A program made the position numbers and the translations under genes. This document shows positions 1-6,968 of a stretch of 62,151 nt of DNA, piece by piece (the first letter of the stretch is position 1; every line of letters begins with the position of its first letter). The notes under the pieces are model-generated. The model was given only the letters and a program-made list of their open reading frames with translations, ran no database searches and was not told the origin of the DNA. This stretch comes from an uncultured Prevotella sp. GTDB lineage: Bacteria; Bacteroidota; Bacteroidia; Bacteroidales; Bacteroidaceae. Location: contig CAJONQ010000025.1 in assembly GCA_905235835.1 (NCBI GenBank), forward strand, positions 1 through 62,151, read 5' to 3'.

Positions 1-1
1 T

Positions 2-88
2 ATGTTCAACAGGGCAAATGCCGAGGTACTGAGAGCAAAACTCCTCTATAATGGTATGAAATGCGACTGGAACTACCACCCAAATTGA
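2..88 (+). CDS. C-terminal end of a gene cut by the window edge
   Basis: A reading frame open to the left edge runs 28 codons and stops with TGA at 86-88. The visible peptide is basic and aromatic (ends LLYNGMKCDWNYHPN). I do not recognise the family. The composition would fit the tail of a transposase or another DNA-acting protein, but that is a guess. Its length is too short to exclude a chance frame. Confidence 0.3.
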   Translation: MFNRANAEVLRAKLLYNGMKCDWNYHPN

Positions 89-353
89 CGCAGAACCATA
101 AAATTTAATTTTGCATTTTGTGGAATCACATAAAAGTAGTATCTTATCCCGAACTGGCGTAATTAGCACTCTTCTGAATTCGTCGAACTCACGTTATATT
201 ATTATCAACAAATTTCTGTTCTTTTGATTTATTTATGCTCTTTTCTTTGATTTCTCTTGGCAGTTTCGGATAAATGTCGTACCTTTGCATCTAATAGATT
301 CCGCCACCGCTTCTCGTCCGCAAGGAATGTAGCGTACCAGGGCGGGGGATTTT
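89..353. other. Intergenic region with the promoter of the first TA pair
   Basis: No gene is seen here. The stretch is AT-rich up to about position 250. The only recognised element is the rightward promoter at 256-287. The sequence between that promoter and the antitoxin start is a leader of about 60 bases ending in a G-rich tract (GGGCGGGGG) about 5 bases before the ATG at 354, which is unusual for this AT-rich leader type. Confidence 0.5.
256..287 (+). promoter_or_regulatory. Promoter of the antitoxin-PIN toxin operon
   Basis: CTTG at 256-259, a 20-base spacer, and TACCTTTG at 280-287 match the Bacteroidota primary sigma pattern (-33 TTTG, -7 TAnnTTTG). Transcription would start near 294, about 60 bases ahead of the antitoxin ATG. 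Confidence 0.7.
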
Positions 354-632
354 ATGTTTTTAATACTTTCCAATATGGTTGGACTTATCAACAACACGTC
401 TTCCGTATCTCGGTACTGGGATATGATAAAGGATATAAGCAGCGAAGAGAAATTAAACCTCATATCGCTGCTGAGCAATTCTATGTTGTCGGAGGAACAT
501 AATTCCGCTAAGTCAAAAGATGGCTGGGCGAGCCGATTTGCGGGTGTATGGAAGGACAACCGATCAGCTGAGGAAATCATGAACGACATCCATTCTGCCA
601 GAACTAACAACACATTCGACATGGAGCTATGA
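354..632 (+). CDS. Putative antitoxin of a PIN-toxin pair
   Basis: This 92-aa protein is encoded directly ahead of a VapC-like PIN toxin and overlaps it by 4 bases (ATGA at 629-632), the usual translational coupling of type II toxin-antitoxin operons. The part from residue 24 on (MIKDISSEEKLNLISLLSNS) resembles the N-terminal helix of small addiction antitoxins, and the second half (WASRFAGVWKDNRSAEEI) looks like the toxin-wrapping tail. I see no clear AbrB or RHH DNA-binding fold. The start could be 354 or the in-frame ATG at 375; 354 is chosen for the G-rich tract just before it. The antitoxin role is inferred from context. Confidence 0.7.
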   Translation: MFLILSNMVGLINNTSSVSRYWDMIKDISSEEKLNLISLLSNSMLSEEHNSAKSKDGWASRFAGVWKDNRSAEEIMNDIHSARTNNTFDMEL

Positions 633-1036
633 ATGGATACATGCTCGACACAAGCATCTGCGTTTTCTTGTTCAGAGGTAATCGGAGCATTGAGAAACGG
701 CTCAACAATATTGGTGCCGACAAATGCTACATTACTGATGTTGTAGTGGCAGAATTGATTTTCGGAGCCTATTATAGCGACAGGACTGAGGAGAACCTTA
801 GACAGGTGGAAGAGTTCATCGCTGAGATACAGGTCATTCCTTTCAGCGAAACAATACACACCTTTGCTCAAGAAAGAGCCGAGCTTTGGAAGACCGGCAA
901 AAAGATTGAAGACTTTGACCTCCTTATCGGTAGTGCGGCCAAGGCAAAAGGTCTTACGATGGTCACCCACAATGTCAAGCATTTCGCACATATTGAAGGC
1001 CTTGACGTTGAAGACTGGATTCACGAACAAGCATAA
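629..1036 (+). CDS. vapC: VapC-like PIN-domain ribonuclease toxin
   Basis: This is a 135-aa single PIN domain. VapC toxins are Mg-dependent RNases that cleave tRNA or rRNA and are neutralised by the antitoxin encoded upstream. The four acidic or polar positions of the PIN active site are visible: D7 in YMLDTS, E42 in VVAEL, D97 in EDFDLLIGSAA, and N115 in VTHNVKHF. Length is normal for the family. The gene overlaps the antitoxin by 4 bases. A small hairpin (TTGTCG-tac-CGACAA, 1046-1060) follows the stop and may help end the transcript. The PIN assignment is firm; the RNA target cannot be read from sequence. Confidence 0.88.
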   Translation: MNGYMLDTSICVFLFRGNRSIEKRLNNIGADKCYITDVVVAELIFGAYYSDRTEENLRQVEEFIAEIQVIPFSETIHTFAQERAELWKTGKKIEDFDLLIGSAAKAKGLTMVTHNVKHFAHIEGLDVEDWIHEQA

Positions 1037-1168
1037 AATCAACTGTTGTCGTACCGACAAAGCAAGGCACTTGATCCCTCCATCACCTCTTCGACTGCCA
1101 GAGTCGCTACATGGTAGCAGGGTTGTAGCACCATTGTTGCACGATAGCAGGATTTATCAATTAAAAAA

Positions 1169-1202
1169 AGGCTGTGCCTGCCCTACTGGCGAGACACAGC
1201 CT
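1169..1202 (-). terminator. Intrinsic terminator of the surface-protein operon
   Basis: AGGCTGTG at 1169-1176 pairs with CACAGCCT at 1195-1202. Read leftward, the hairpin is followed by a T run (A run at 1163-1169 on the plus strand). It lies 60 bases beyond the stop of the 47-aa peptide gene, so it would end the transcript of that gene and of the 950-aa protein gene. Confidence 0.8.
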
Positions 1203-1261
1203 CCTACTATAGTCTAATCTATTTATATTAATTAACTAACTATTGAGTGCTATTACATTAG

Positions 1262-1405
1262 TTAGTCTACATAGCCTCCATCAATGCTGCCACCGACGCC
1301 TCCGTATATACTGTCTGGATCACTGCCTGCCAACAAAGTCATGGTCTTAACCTCAAACACTTCAAGAGCTGGCTTTATATACTGCTTTTTCATATTCTTC
1401 ATCAT
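1262..1405 (-). CDS. 47-aa peptide of the YIKP...LLAGS type
   Basis: A short leftward gene begins 10 bases after the stop of the 950-aa secreted protein and precedes the shared terminator. The product has a basic start (MMKNMKKQYIKPALEVFEV), a central LLAGS at residues 24-28, and a Gly/Asp-rich tail (YGGVGGSIDGGYVD). From memory, Prevotella and Bacteroides genomes carry many short proteins of this layout (KKxYIKP...LLA(A/G)S + Gly/Asp-rich tail). The leader-GS-core organisation recalls peptide precursors processed after a small-residue motif, but no maturation enzyme or peptidase-transporter is adjacent. Function unknown; that it is a real gene is supported by position, start and family-like form. 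Confidence 0.6.
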   Translation of the reverse strand: MMKNMKKQYIKPALEVFEVKTMTLLAGSDPDSIYGGVGGSIDGGYVD

Positions 1406-1415
1406 AATTCTATTA

Positions 1416-4268
1416 TTACTTAACAATGACTTTTTTACCATTCAGGATATAAATACCCTTTGTTGGATTCAGTACACGCTGACCATTCAGATTATAGTAA
1501 ACATCATCCTGGTTCAGGATATCCTCAATCTTCTTAATAGATGTTGTTCCGTCAAGATCGTCGAAGATGGCACGGGCACCAGCAGGAGCAAGTCCTGTGA
1601 AGTAAGCACGGAATGCACCAATCTTTGCACCAGTACCAATTCTACCAAGAGTCACACCAGTGGTTGCGTTCTGCAAGCCATATTCTGCCCCAGTACCTGC
1701 TTTTTCTTTTATATTTCCTTTGAAAGTAGCAGCAGCAGGCTCACCAGCAAAACTTTGTGAAGCAGGTTCTGCACCAAGATTAAGATCGCCCGTTCCTGTT
1801 GTTGTAACTGTTGCTGCACCAGTAGTATGAAGTACATAAGGTGTAGCTGAAGTCATATCATCAACTTTTACAAATTTCACAGAAGAAGTTGTGGAATTCT
1901 CTGTATCAAGAGCATATATTGTTGCATTCTCAACTTTAATAGTTCCTTCAGCTGGAAAATAAGAAGTAACATACTTACCTGTAGCTATTGATCGAGTAAT
2001 AGTATAACCCTGCGCTAATGTATTGATAAGTTTTGTAAATGGTTGGTGGTCATTATCATCAACGATATTAAGAGGCTTCGCTGCCCAGTAATATCCAGAA
2101 TTAGTCACTATTACATTTTGAGTATTACCTGTTAACTGATCTAACTGAGTAGAAGCAATTTCATTCTTATCATTCTCTACAGTTGTTGAAGTAGAATTTA
2201 CCAACAACAATTGATTAACGCCAAGTGTTATACTCGTGATGCCAGGATCCAAAACTGCACTAGAAATATCAATAACTTTTGAATCTATATCTTCCACTGT
2301 TCTCTTATTAGCACTAGTAATTGTACCAGTAACAGCAACTACACCGTCTACATCTTCTGCACCTATTGCCATACCCTTGACAATATATTCTATTGTAGGA
2401 GTATTTAATCGTCCACCTTCACATGCCCACCAACAAGACACTCGAATAACTTGACCAGGTGTACAATCAGTCCAAGTACGAGTATTTCCGTCCAGGAAAC
2501 TATTTGCAGTTACATCATAAGTCTGTCCCGTTGCCACTCCGCTCGCTGTACCATTATCTGTAATGCTAAAAGTTACTGTAACTTCTGTTCCAGTTTGCAC
2601 GAACTCATAACTAAACTTTGCATCATGTTCGTTCATGTTACCTGTACCTGACTCGCTCTCAATTTCAGGCTCTTCTGTCGTAGTGAACTCAGGTACATTT
2701 ATCGAAGTAGACTTATTACCAGCAGCATCAGTGGCAATTACAGTAAATGTTCCAATAGGATAAGTTGTCTCAGCTGTCAGACCAGAGATTATAACGGTAG
2801 CGTCTGCGCCCTGAGTGCCTGAGCCTGAGCCGACAATAGTCTCACCTTGTTTCACTGTATAGGTCAGCGCACTGCGATTATCGGTAGCACTTACTGTCAG
2901 TGTTGCAGTGTTATGACCAACACTTGCGACAACAGCCTTGGTCATAACAGGTGATTCTGTATCAGGAGCAGAAACCTTATAGAAATAATAGTGATCAAGG
3001 TAGAATTCTTTTTCATCATCCAAAGCAACAAGGAAATAGTTAGGATTTTGCCCATCCTCTGAATTATTATTTACACCAAAATCAATGTCTACCTCGACTT
3101 TGTTCCACTGCATAGGAGTTAGCCCTGTAAACGTCACACCTGATGAGTAGCTATTATCTTTAAAGATTCGCCCACTTGTAGCAGTCTTCGGATAGAGATA
3201 GACCACAGCTTTATCATAAGCATCTTTAGTAAAACGAACGGAATTTTTTGAACGACTATTAAATCCATACCCTTTTACATGTACTACGTTATGACCACTA
3301 ATGGAAACTGTTTCTTCTACTTTCCAAAGAGGGGATGTAGGAATGCCAGTTACTCCATAAGTAACATTTCCCTCTGTAATACCCTTTTCGTAAGTATCAC
3401 TAAATACAGCCAACACATTTTCTTCTTCTTCTGTCGGAGCTTCTGGATAAGTAGAAGGAGCAGGAAATGCTACGCCAGTTGTAGTTCCACTAAGGTCATC
3501 CTTAATAGCAGATCGATTACCTTTGGAATCAAGAGCATATATTGCAAAATTATAAGTGGTACCTTCTTTCAGTTCATCAAAGACAATTGTTGTTTCCTCA
3601 CCTGATTTAGCGGTGAAATGACGAGCTGCAACATCTGTAGCAGAAATTTCGTAAGTCACAAATTTTGAACCTGACTCCGTAGCAGAAAGCCCTAACGTAA
3701 TACTCTCGTCTGCAAGTGTTTTTATTGAGCCTGCGGTAATTACTGGGGCAATATCATCACTGGCTATATCAGCTGTCTTCGTACCAGTCACTGAGAAATC
3801 ATACAATTTCACACCATATTGTGTGGCAGCCTTAGTACTAAAGAATTTGACATAACGGACTCCAGTTTCTGACCCTGACCACGTTTCTGTATGGGAATTA
3901 ATGCCAGTTTTTCCACCAGTGTAGATAGCGGAACCGAAAACACCATCCTCACCTGCTACAGATAGAGTGAAATTTTCCGAACAAGCACCTTCAAAATTCT
4001 GATAAATTTGTGTAACGGTGTAAATAGCACCTAAGTCAACGATAAAGCCAGCATCGTAAGTCCGAGAACTCTCATCGGCAGCAGTGGATTTACCTATCTG
4101 CCATTCAGTTCCGTCTGTAGTACTATCAAAAGCATTACCTTTACCATCTGACTTTGTCACACCAAGATTGAATACCCCCCATGTTGGATTAGGAATAGAA
4201 ATCTTTTCTTGTGCAAACATCGAAAGCGATGTCAGCAGCGCACATAAGAGTAAAATTAATTTTTTCAT
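1416..4268 (-). CDS. Secreted 950-aa surface protein with discoidin-like and Fn3-like domains, T9SS tail
   Basis: Residues 1-19 form a signal peptide (MKKLILLLCALLTSLSMFA, cut before Q). Residues about 35-160 resemble an F5/8 type C (discoidin) carbohydrate-binding fold (FIVDLGAIYTVTQIYQNF...VRYVKFFS). Two Fn3/Ig-like stretches follow, at about 170-265 and 440-535, both with Thr/Ala-rich beta strands and ATDxxGNKS-type loops. Between them is a jelly-roll-like region (about 285-430, ending YLDHYYFYK) that also looks carbohydrate-binding. The last about 20 residues (GQRVLNPTKGIYILNGKKV) are a type IX secretion C-terminal signal, so the protein should be exported and attached to the surface. No catalytic domain is seen; adhesion or glycan binding is inferred. 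It shares its upstream region with the gene at 10222-11208. Confidence 0.8.
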   Translation of the reverse strand: MKKLILLLCALLTSLSMFAQEKISIPNPTWGVFNLGVTKSDGKGNAFDSTTDGTEWQIGKSTAADESSRTYDAGFIVDLGAIYTVTQIYQNFEGACSENFTLSVAGEDGVFGSAIYTGGKTGINSHTETWSGSETGVRYVKFFSTKAATQYGVKLYDFSVTGTKTADIASDDIAPVITAGSIKTLADESITLGLSATESGSKFVTYEISATDVAARHFTAKSGEETTIVFDELKEGTTYNFAIYALDSKGNRSAIKDDLSGTTTGVAFPAPSTYPEAPTEEEENVLAVFSDTYEKGITEGNVTYGVTGIPTSPLWKVEETVSISGHNVVHVKGYGFNSRSKNSVRFTKDAYDKAVVYLYPKTATSGRIFKDNSYSSGVTFTGLTPMQWNKVEVDIDFGVNNNSEDGQNPNYFLVALDDEKEFYLDHYYFYKVSAPDTESPVMTKAVVASVGHNTATLTVSATDNRSALTYTVKQGETIVGSGSGTQGADATVIISGLTAETTYPIGTFTVIATDAAGNKSTSINVPEFTTTEEPEIESESGTGNMNEHDAKFSYEFVQTGTEVTVTFSITDNGTASGVATGQTYDVTANSFLDGNTRTWTDCTPGQVIRVSCWWACEGGRLNTPTIEYIVKGMAIGAEDVDGVVAVTGTITSANKRTVEDIDSKVIDISSAVLDPGITSITLGVNQLLLVNSTSTTVENDKNEIASTQLDQLTGNTQNVIVTNSGYYWAAKPLNIVDDNDHQPFTKLINTLAQGYTITRSIATGKYVTSYFPAEGTIKVENATIYALDTENSTTSSVKFVKVDDMTSATPYVLHTTGAATVTTTGTGDLNLGAEPASQSFAGEPAAATFKGNIKEKAGTGAEYGLQNATTGVTLGRIGTGAKIGAFRAYFTGLAPAGARAIFDDLDGTTSIKKIEDILNQDDVYYNLNGQRVLNPTKGIYILNGKKVIVK

Positions 4269-4343
4269 ACGTTTTTTGTTTTTTGTTATTGTAATTAATA
4301 ATTAAAAGATTGTTCGTGTTCACACCATTAGGTATAGCGGTTG

Positions 4344-4351
4344 CAAAGATA
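4344..4351 (-). promoter_or_regulatory. -7 box of the 950-aa surface protein gene
   Basis: CAAAGATA on the plus strand reads TATCTTTG leftward, matching TAnnTTTG. The start codon is about 75 bases downstream. The -33 region reads CTTT at 4372-4375 rather than TTTG. The box lies inside the segment that is duplicated ahead of the gene at 10222-11208. Confidence 0.65.
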
Positions 4352-4450
4352 TATAATATAATAAGGTGGGGAAAGGTACATAGTTAAAGAAGTGGAAAGG
4401 AATAGCCGTTATTAAGACGTAACATACTATCAGTTAGTTACTTACAAAAA

Positions 4451-4476
4451 CCGTCCACTTCTGAAAAAGTGGACGG
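4451..4476 (-). terminator. Hairpin with T run, leftward
   Basis: CCGTCCACTT (4451-4460) pairs perfectly with AAGTGGACGG (4467-4476). Leftward it is followed by TTTTT (4446-4450). It can end the transcript of the second toxin-antitoxin pair, and it also belongs to the segment duplicated at 11254-11420. Confidence 0.7.
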
Positions 4477-4569
4477 GATATAGAGGTGTAATCTTAACAA
4501 TTATCGATGATTTCTCCTAATTTTGCAAAGAAAAATATAAAGGGCGATAGTCAAAAGGAGCTCTTGTGT

Positions 4570-5013
4570 CTAAGGGTTGAACTCATGTAGGAAGTCACTT
4601 GGAGATAAAACGGGCATGGGTAAACGAGGATAGTCCTTTACATTGTATGTTATGATGCAATCACACCCTGCGGTGACAGCAGCCTGATACTGGCAGCTGT
4701 CCTCAATATCCTTGAACTGCATGTCTTCAACTCCACGCAACAAGCTCTCGTTGTCGTGCTCAACAACACTTATAGCCTTTAGTATTTTCATTGCAAGTGA
4801 ACGAAGTGCAGCAATACGAACTTCACCTGTTAGAACCAGTTCTCTTCTCAAATACTTATCTATCAAGAACAGCATCGTATAAAAGCCTCCGACCGACATA
4901 TACAAGTCGGCCTTCTCATCCTTAAGTCTGTCGAACAATTGTGCTGCCGTCCGGACATCTTCACGTTCAATGAAGAATTCCAGAATAACATTGGTATCAA
5001 GAAAGACTTTCAT
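4570..5013 (-). CDS. PIN-domain toxin of a second TA pair
   Basis: This 147-aa protein starts MKVFLDTNVILEFF, with D6 of the PIN active site. The central acidic cluster lies at 102-105 (DIED in FKDIEDSCQYQAA), and TYNVKDYP (N124, D127) closes the site. This arrangement is that of the PIN_3/VapC-like subgroup rather than the form encoded at 629-1036; the two are not close paralogues. The gene overlaps the upstream antitoxin-like gene by 4 bases. RNase activity is inferred from the family. Confidence 0.82.
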   Translation of the reverse strand: MKVFLDTNVILEFFIEREDVRTAAQLFDRLKDEKADLYMSVGGFYTMLFLIDKYLRRELVLTGEVRIAALRSLAMKILKAISVVEHDNESLLRGVEDMQFKDIEDSCQYQAAVTAGCDCIITYNVKDYPRLPMPVLSPSDFLHEFNP

Positions 5014-5309
5014 ATGCCATACTTGTCTGAATATGCATCCTCACGCAATTCATCCCATGAAAAGCTCATACCTTGCTTTCCGAGAATACCGTCAAGCTGC
5101 AAAAACCCCGCAGGTGTATCAGGCAGAGTATTCAGTTTTCTGAGCAATTGCTCTCCATCAATGTTAGTCTTTTTAAACCGAGCGATGTATTCACGCATGA
5201 GATGCTCCATATTTACTTCCAGCCACACCAACAGGGATTCCTCGTCCTTGAAATGGGGAAGAATCTCGTTCATGACTGAATCGTTGAATGACATATTATA
5301 TGTACACAT
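5010..5309 (-). CDS. Putative antitoxin of the second PIN pair
   Basis: This 99-aa acidic, helical protein is encoded immediately ahead of the PIN toxin with a 4-base overlap (5010-5013). Residues about 24-60 (EESLLVWLEVNMEHLMREYI) are strongly helical. The C-terminal part (FSWDELREDAYSDKYGI) resembles the extended toxin-binding tails of DUF-type PIN antitoxins. No DNA-binding motif is obvious. An alternative start is the Met at residue 6 (5294). The role is inferred from operon form. Confidence 0.7.
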   Translation of the reverse strand: MCTYNMSFNDSVMNEILPHFKDEESLLVWLEVNMEHLMREYIARFKKTNIDGEQLLRKLNTLPDTPAGFLQLDGILGKQGMSFSWDELREDAYSDKYGI

Positions 5310-5345
5310 AACGTCGAAGCTGTTTCTTCATTCACTTATCGGTTG

Positions 5346-5377
5346 CAAAAATAAGCATTTAATTCGACATCAGCAAG
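5346..5377 (-). promoter_or_regulatory. Promoter of the second TA pair
   Basis: Leftward, CTTG (plus strand CAAG 5374-5377), a 20-base spacer and TATTTTTG (5346-5353) match the Bacteroidota promoter pattern. The leader to the antitoxin start is about 30 bases. Confidence 0.65.
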
Positions 5378-5397
5378 AACTATACCAATTATTTTGA

Positions 5398-5443
5398 AAT
5401 ATTCCCTTGTGCTTGGATGATTATCTAAGCACAAGGGAATATT
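5398..5443 (-). terminator. Strong hairpin after the GH128 gene
   Basis: ATTCCCTTGTGCTT (5401-5414) pairs perfectly with AAGCACAAGGGAAT (5427-5440), and three more A/T pairs extend the stem. It starts 2 bases beyond the stop of the glucanase gene at 5445. The following leftward sequence is only moderately T-rich. It would end the three-gene glucanase operon. Confidence 0.7.
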
Positions 5444-5444
5444 C

Positions 5445-6968
5445 TCACTTCACCACAACCTTCTTGCCATTCACGATATAGATGCCATTCGTAGGATTCT
5501 GTACACGCCGACCCTGCAGGTCGTAATAGACACCATCGGCTTTTACATCTTCCTTCTTACCTCTTATATCACGGATACCTGAGGTGGTATCGAAGCACAG
5601 TTGGTTGAGGAGGATCGACGATGTTCCCATATTATATAATAATAAGGTGTGCTGTCCTGCCGTCAGGGTGACGGTGGTCGTCACATCCTGCCATGCACCA
5701 TTCGTAGAGGGTAAGGTGGTGTCGAGCTTCTTGTTGGCTGCACCAAGGGCACCATTATAGATGCGGAAGTCATTAGCCTGCGACGATTTCATGTGAAGCG
5801 TCAGGGTATACTCACCGTCAGAGGGGAGGTTGACCTGATAAGCCGTCCATGAGCCAGAGCCCCACTCCACCTGTAAGGGGATGTTACTGCCCGACTCCGT
5901 ATTAGGACGGACACGAGGTACCTGACCATCCATACTTGCATTGATATAGTCCTTGGCAAGGATCGTCTCACCAGTGGTATAGTATTTCTCCTTGTCGAAC
6001 GACGACATATAGACATATACCTTACCCAGGTCAGACAGCTCACTGCTGGCGGTGTTGCTTTGGAAGATACTATTGTAAGGGTAGGCAGTGGGAGCCTGCG
6101 ACGTGTTCGCCATGAACCACGCATAGCCAGCCACCATATCCGACTGCTCCAGCTTCTGCACCTTCTGCACCATCTGGTCAATCTGGTTGTCCAAGGTAGA
6201 GACATAGCCGTCCTTGTTACCCTCCCAGGCGCAGAACTCCGTGAGGAACATCTTAGGATAATGTCCGTGGGCGGTCTTATAATCATCCATGAACTTCACC
6301 AGGTTCGGATATTTCGCACGGTTGGCAGCCGTCATGAGATTGTCGTCCTTGTCGGTATAGAAATACTCTGAGGCGACCCAGTTGACAGCCGAGTACCAGT
6401 TCATGTAGCTGTGGAAGGCAAGATAGTCAATACCGGCATCGGGCACTAAACGAAAGAACTCATCGTACCACTCGAAGGGGCTCCACACCTTGTCGCCCAC
6501 CTTGTCGCCGCTGAAGTTAAGGGCAGGAGCCACAATCTCCAGTCCGAAGTCGACAGCTACCTGCTTCACCTTCGACCATGCGTTTGCCGCCTCCTGTGGC
6601 GTCATCTGCGCGCCACCGGCATTCCATGACAGGTTAGGCTCGTTGAAGGCAAGTAAGTATTTCACCTCCCCAGGATGCGCCGTCAGATAATTGCGTAGAT
6701 TTGTCTCATTAAAACCCCCGTTCCAGCACATCGGCAGGTATGCCACCCGTCCGTCGCCCTGACCGATGAGTGTCGTAGTGCCCTGCGGTGTCTGTCCCCA
6801 GTTGTAGTACCATGCCACGCCCGGTGCCATCTTCTGCAACGGAGCATCGCTGATGTTCTGCGTGCTCTCATCCCAGCAAACACCCCGCTTGGCACTGCGT
6901 TGCTGTGCCAAGACGGGGACGTCCACTAACATCAATACTACTATTAAAAACCTAAAAACGTCTCTCAT
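5445..6968 (-). CDS. Secreted GH128-like endo-beta-1,3-glucanase with C-terminal CBM and T9SS tail
   Basis: A signal peptide (1-21) is followed by a Glyco_hydro_cc/GH128-type barrel (about 25-320). The catalytic acids are probably E110 in LLAFNEPNLSW (acid/base) and E244 in MFLTEFCAWEG (nucleophile); the FHSYMNWY strand (H186) is also typical. Residues about 330-460 form a beta-sandwich resembling CBM6/CBM35 (YQVNLPSDGEYTLTLHM...). The chain ends in a T9SS signal (QGRRVQNPTNGIYIVNGKKV). Family members cleave beta-1,3-glucans. The start codon overlaps the stop of the GH16 gene by one base (TAATG), so the two are translationally coupled. Family level is fairly sure; exact substrate (laminarin, fungal or mixed glucan) is not. 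Confidence 0.82.
   Translation of the reverse strand: MRDVFRFLIVVLMLVDVPVLAQQRSAKRGVCWDESTQNISDAPLQKMAPGVAWYYNWGQTPQGTTTLIGQGDGRVAYLPMCWNGGFNETNLRNYLTAHPGEVKYLLAFNEPNLSWNAGGAQMTPQEAANAWSKVKQVAVDFGLEIVAPALNFSGDKVGDKVWSPFEWYDEFFRLVPDAGIDYLAFHSYMNWYSAVNWVASEYFYTDKDDNLMTAANRAKYPNLVKFMDDYKTAHGHYPKMFLTEFCAWEGNKDGYVSTLDNQIDQMVQKVQKLEQSDMVAGYAWFMANTSQAPTAYPYNSIFQSNTASSELSDLGKVYVYMSSFDKEKYYTTGETILAKDYINASMDGQVPRVRPNTESGSNIPLQVEWGSGSWTAYQVNLPSDGEYTLTLHMKSSQANDFRIYNGALGAANKKLDTTLPSTNGAWQDVTTTVTLTAGQHTLLLYNMGTSSILLNQLCFDTTSGIRDIRGKKEDVKADGVYYDLQGRRVQNPTNGIYIVNGKKVVVK

Larger units (their letters stand above)
4341..4510 (-). repeat. Upstream segment shared with 11254-11420 (copy 1)
   Basis: The order of elements in this 301-base gene-free gap is the same as ahead of the gene at 10222-11208: TATCTTTGC box, AATAAGGTGGGG(A)AAAGG, GTTATTAAGAC, a hairpin of AGTGGACG type, TATAGAGGTGTAA and ACAATTAT. 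Spacing is conserved over about 170 bases. The two genes behind the copies encode different secreted proteins, which suggests a common control region. Confidence 0.75.

Noticed and set aside
233..1060. 275-codon leftward frame across the first toxin-antitoxin pair
   Set aside because: The plus strand has a consensus promoter, coupled genes and a PIN active site. The opposite frame shows no known motif and includes the promoter.
4451..4476. Considering the duplicated hairpins as ends of a transposable element
   Set aside because: They are internal to the shared region, have T runs on the same strand and no target duplications; a terminator or leader function explains them better.
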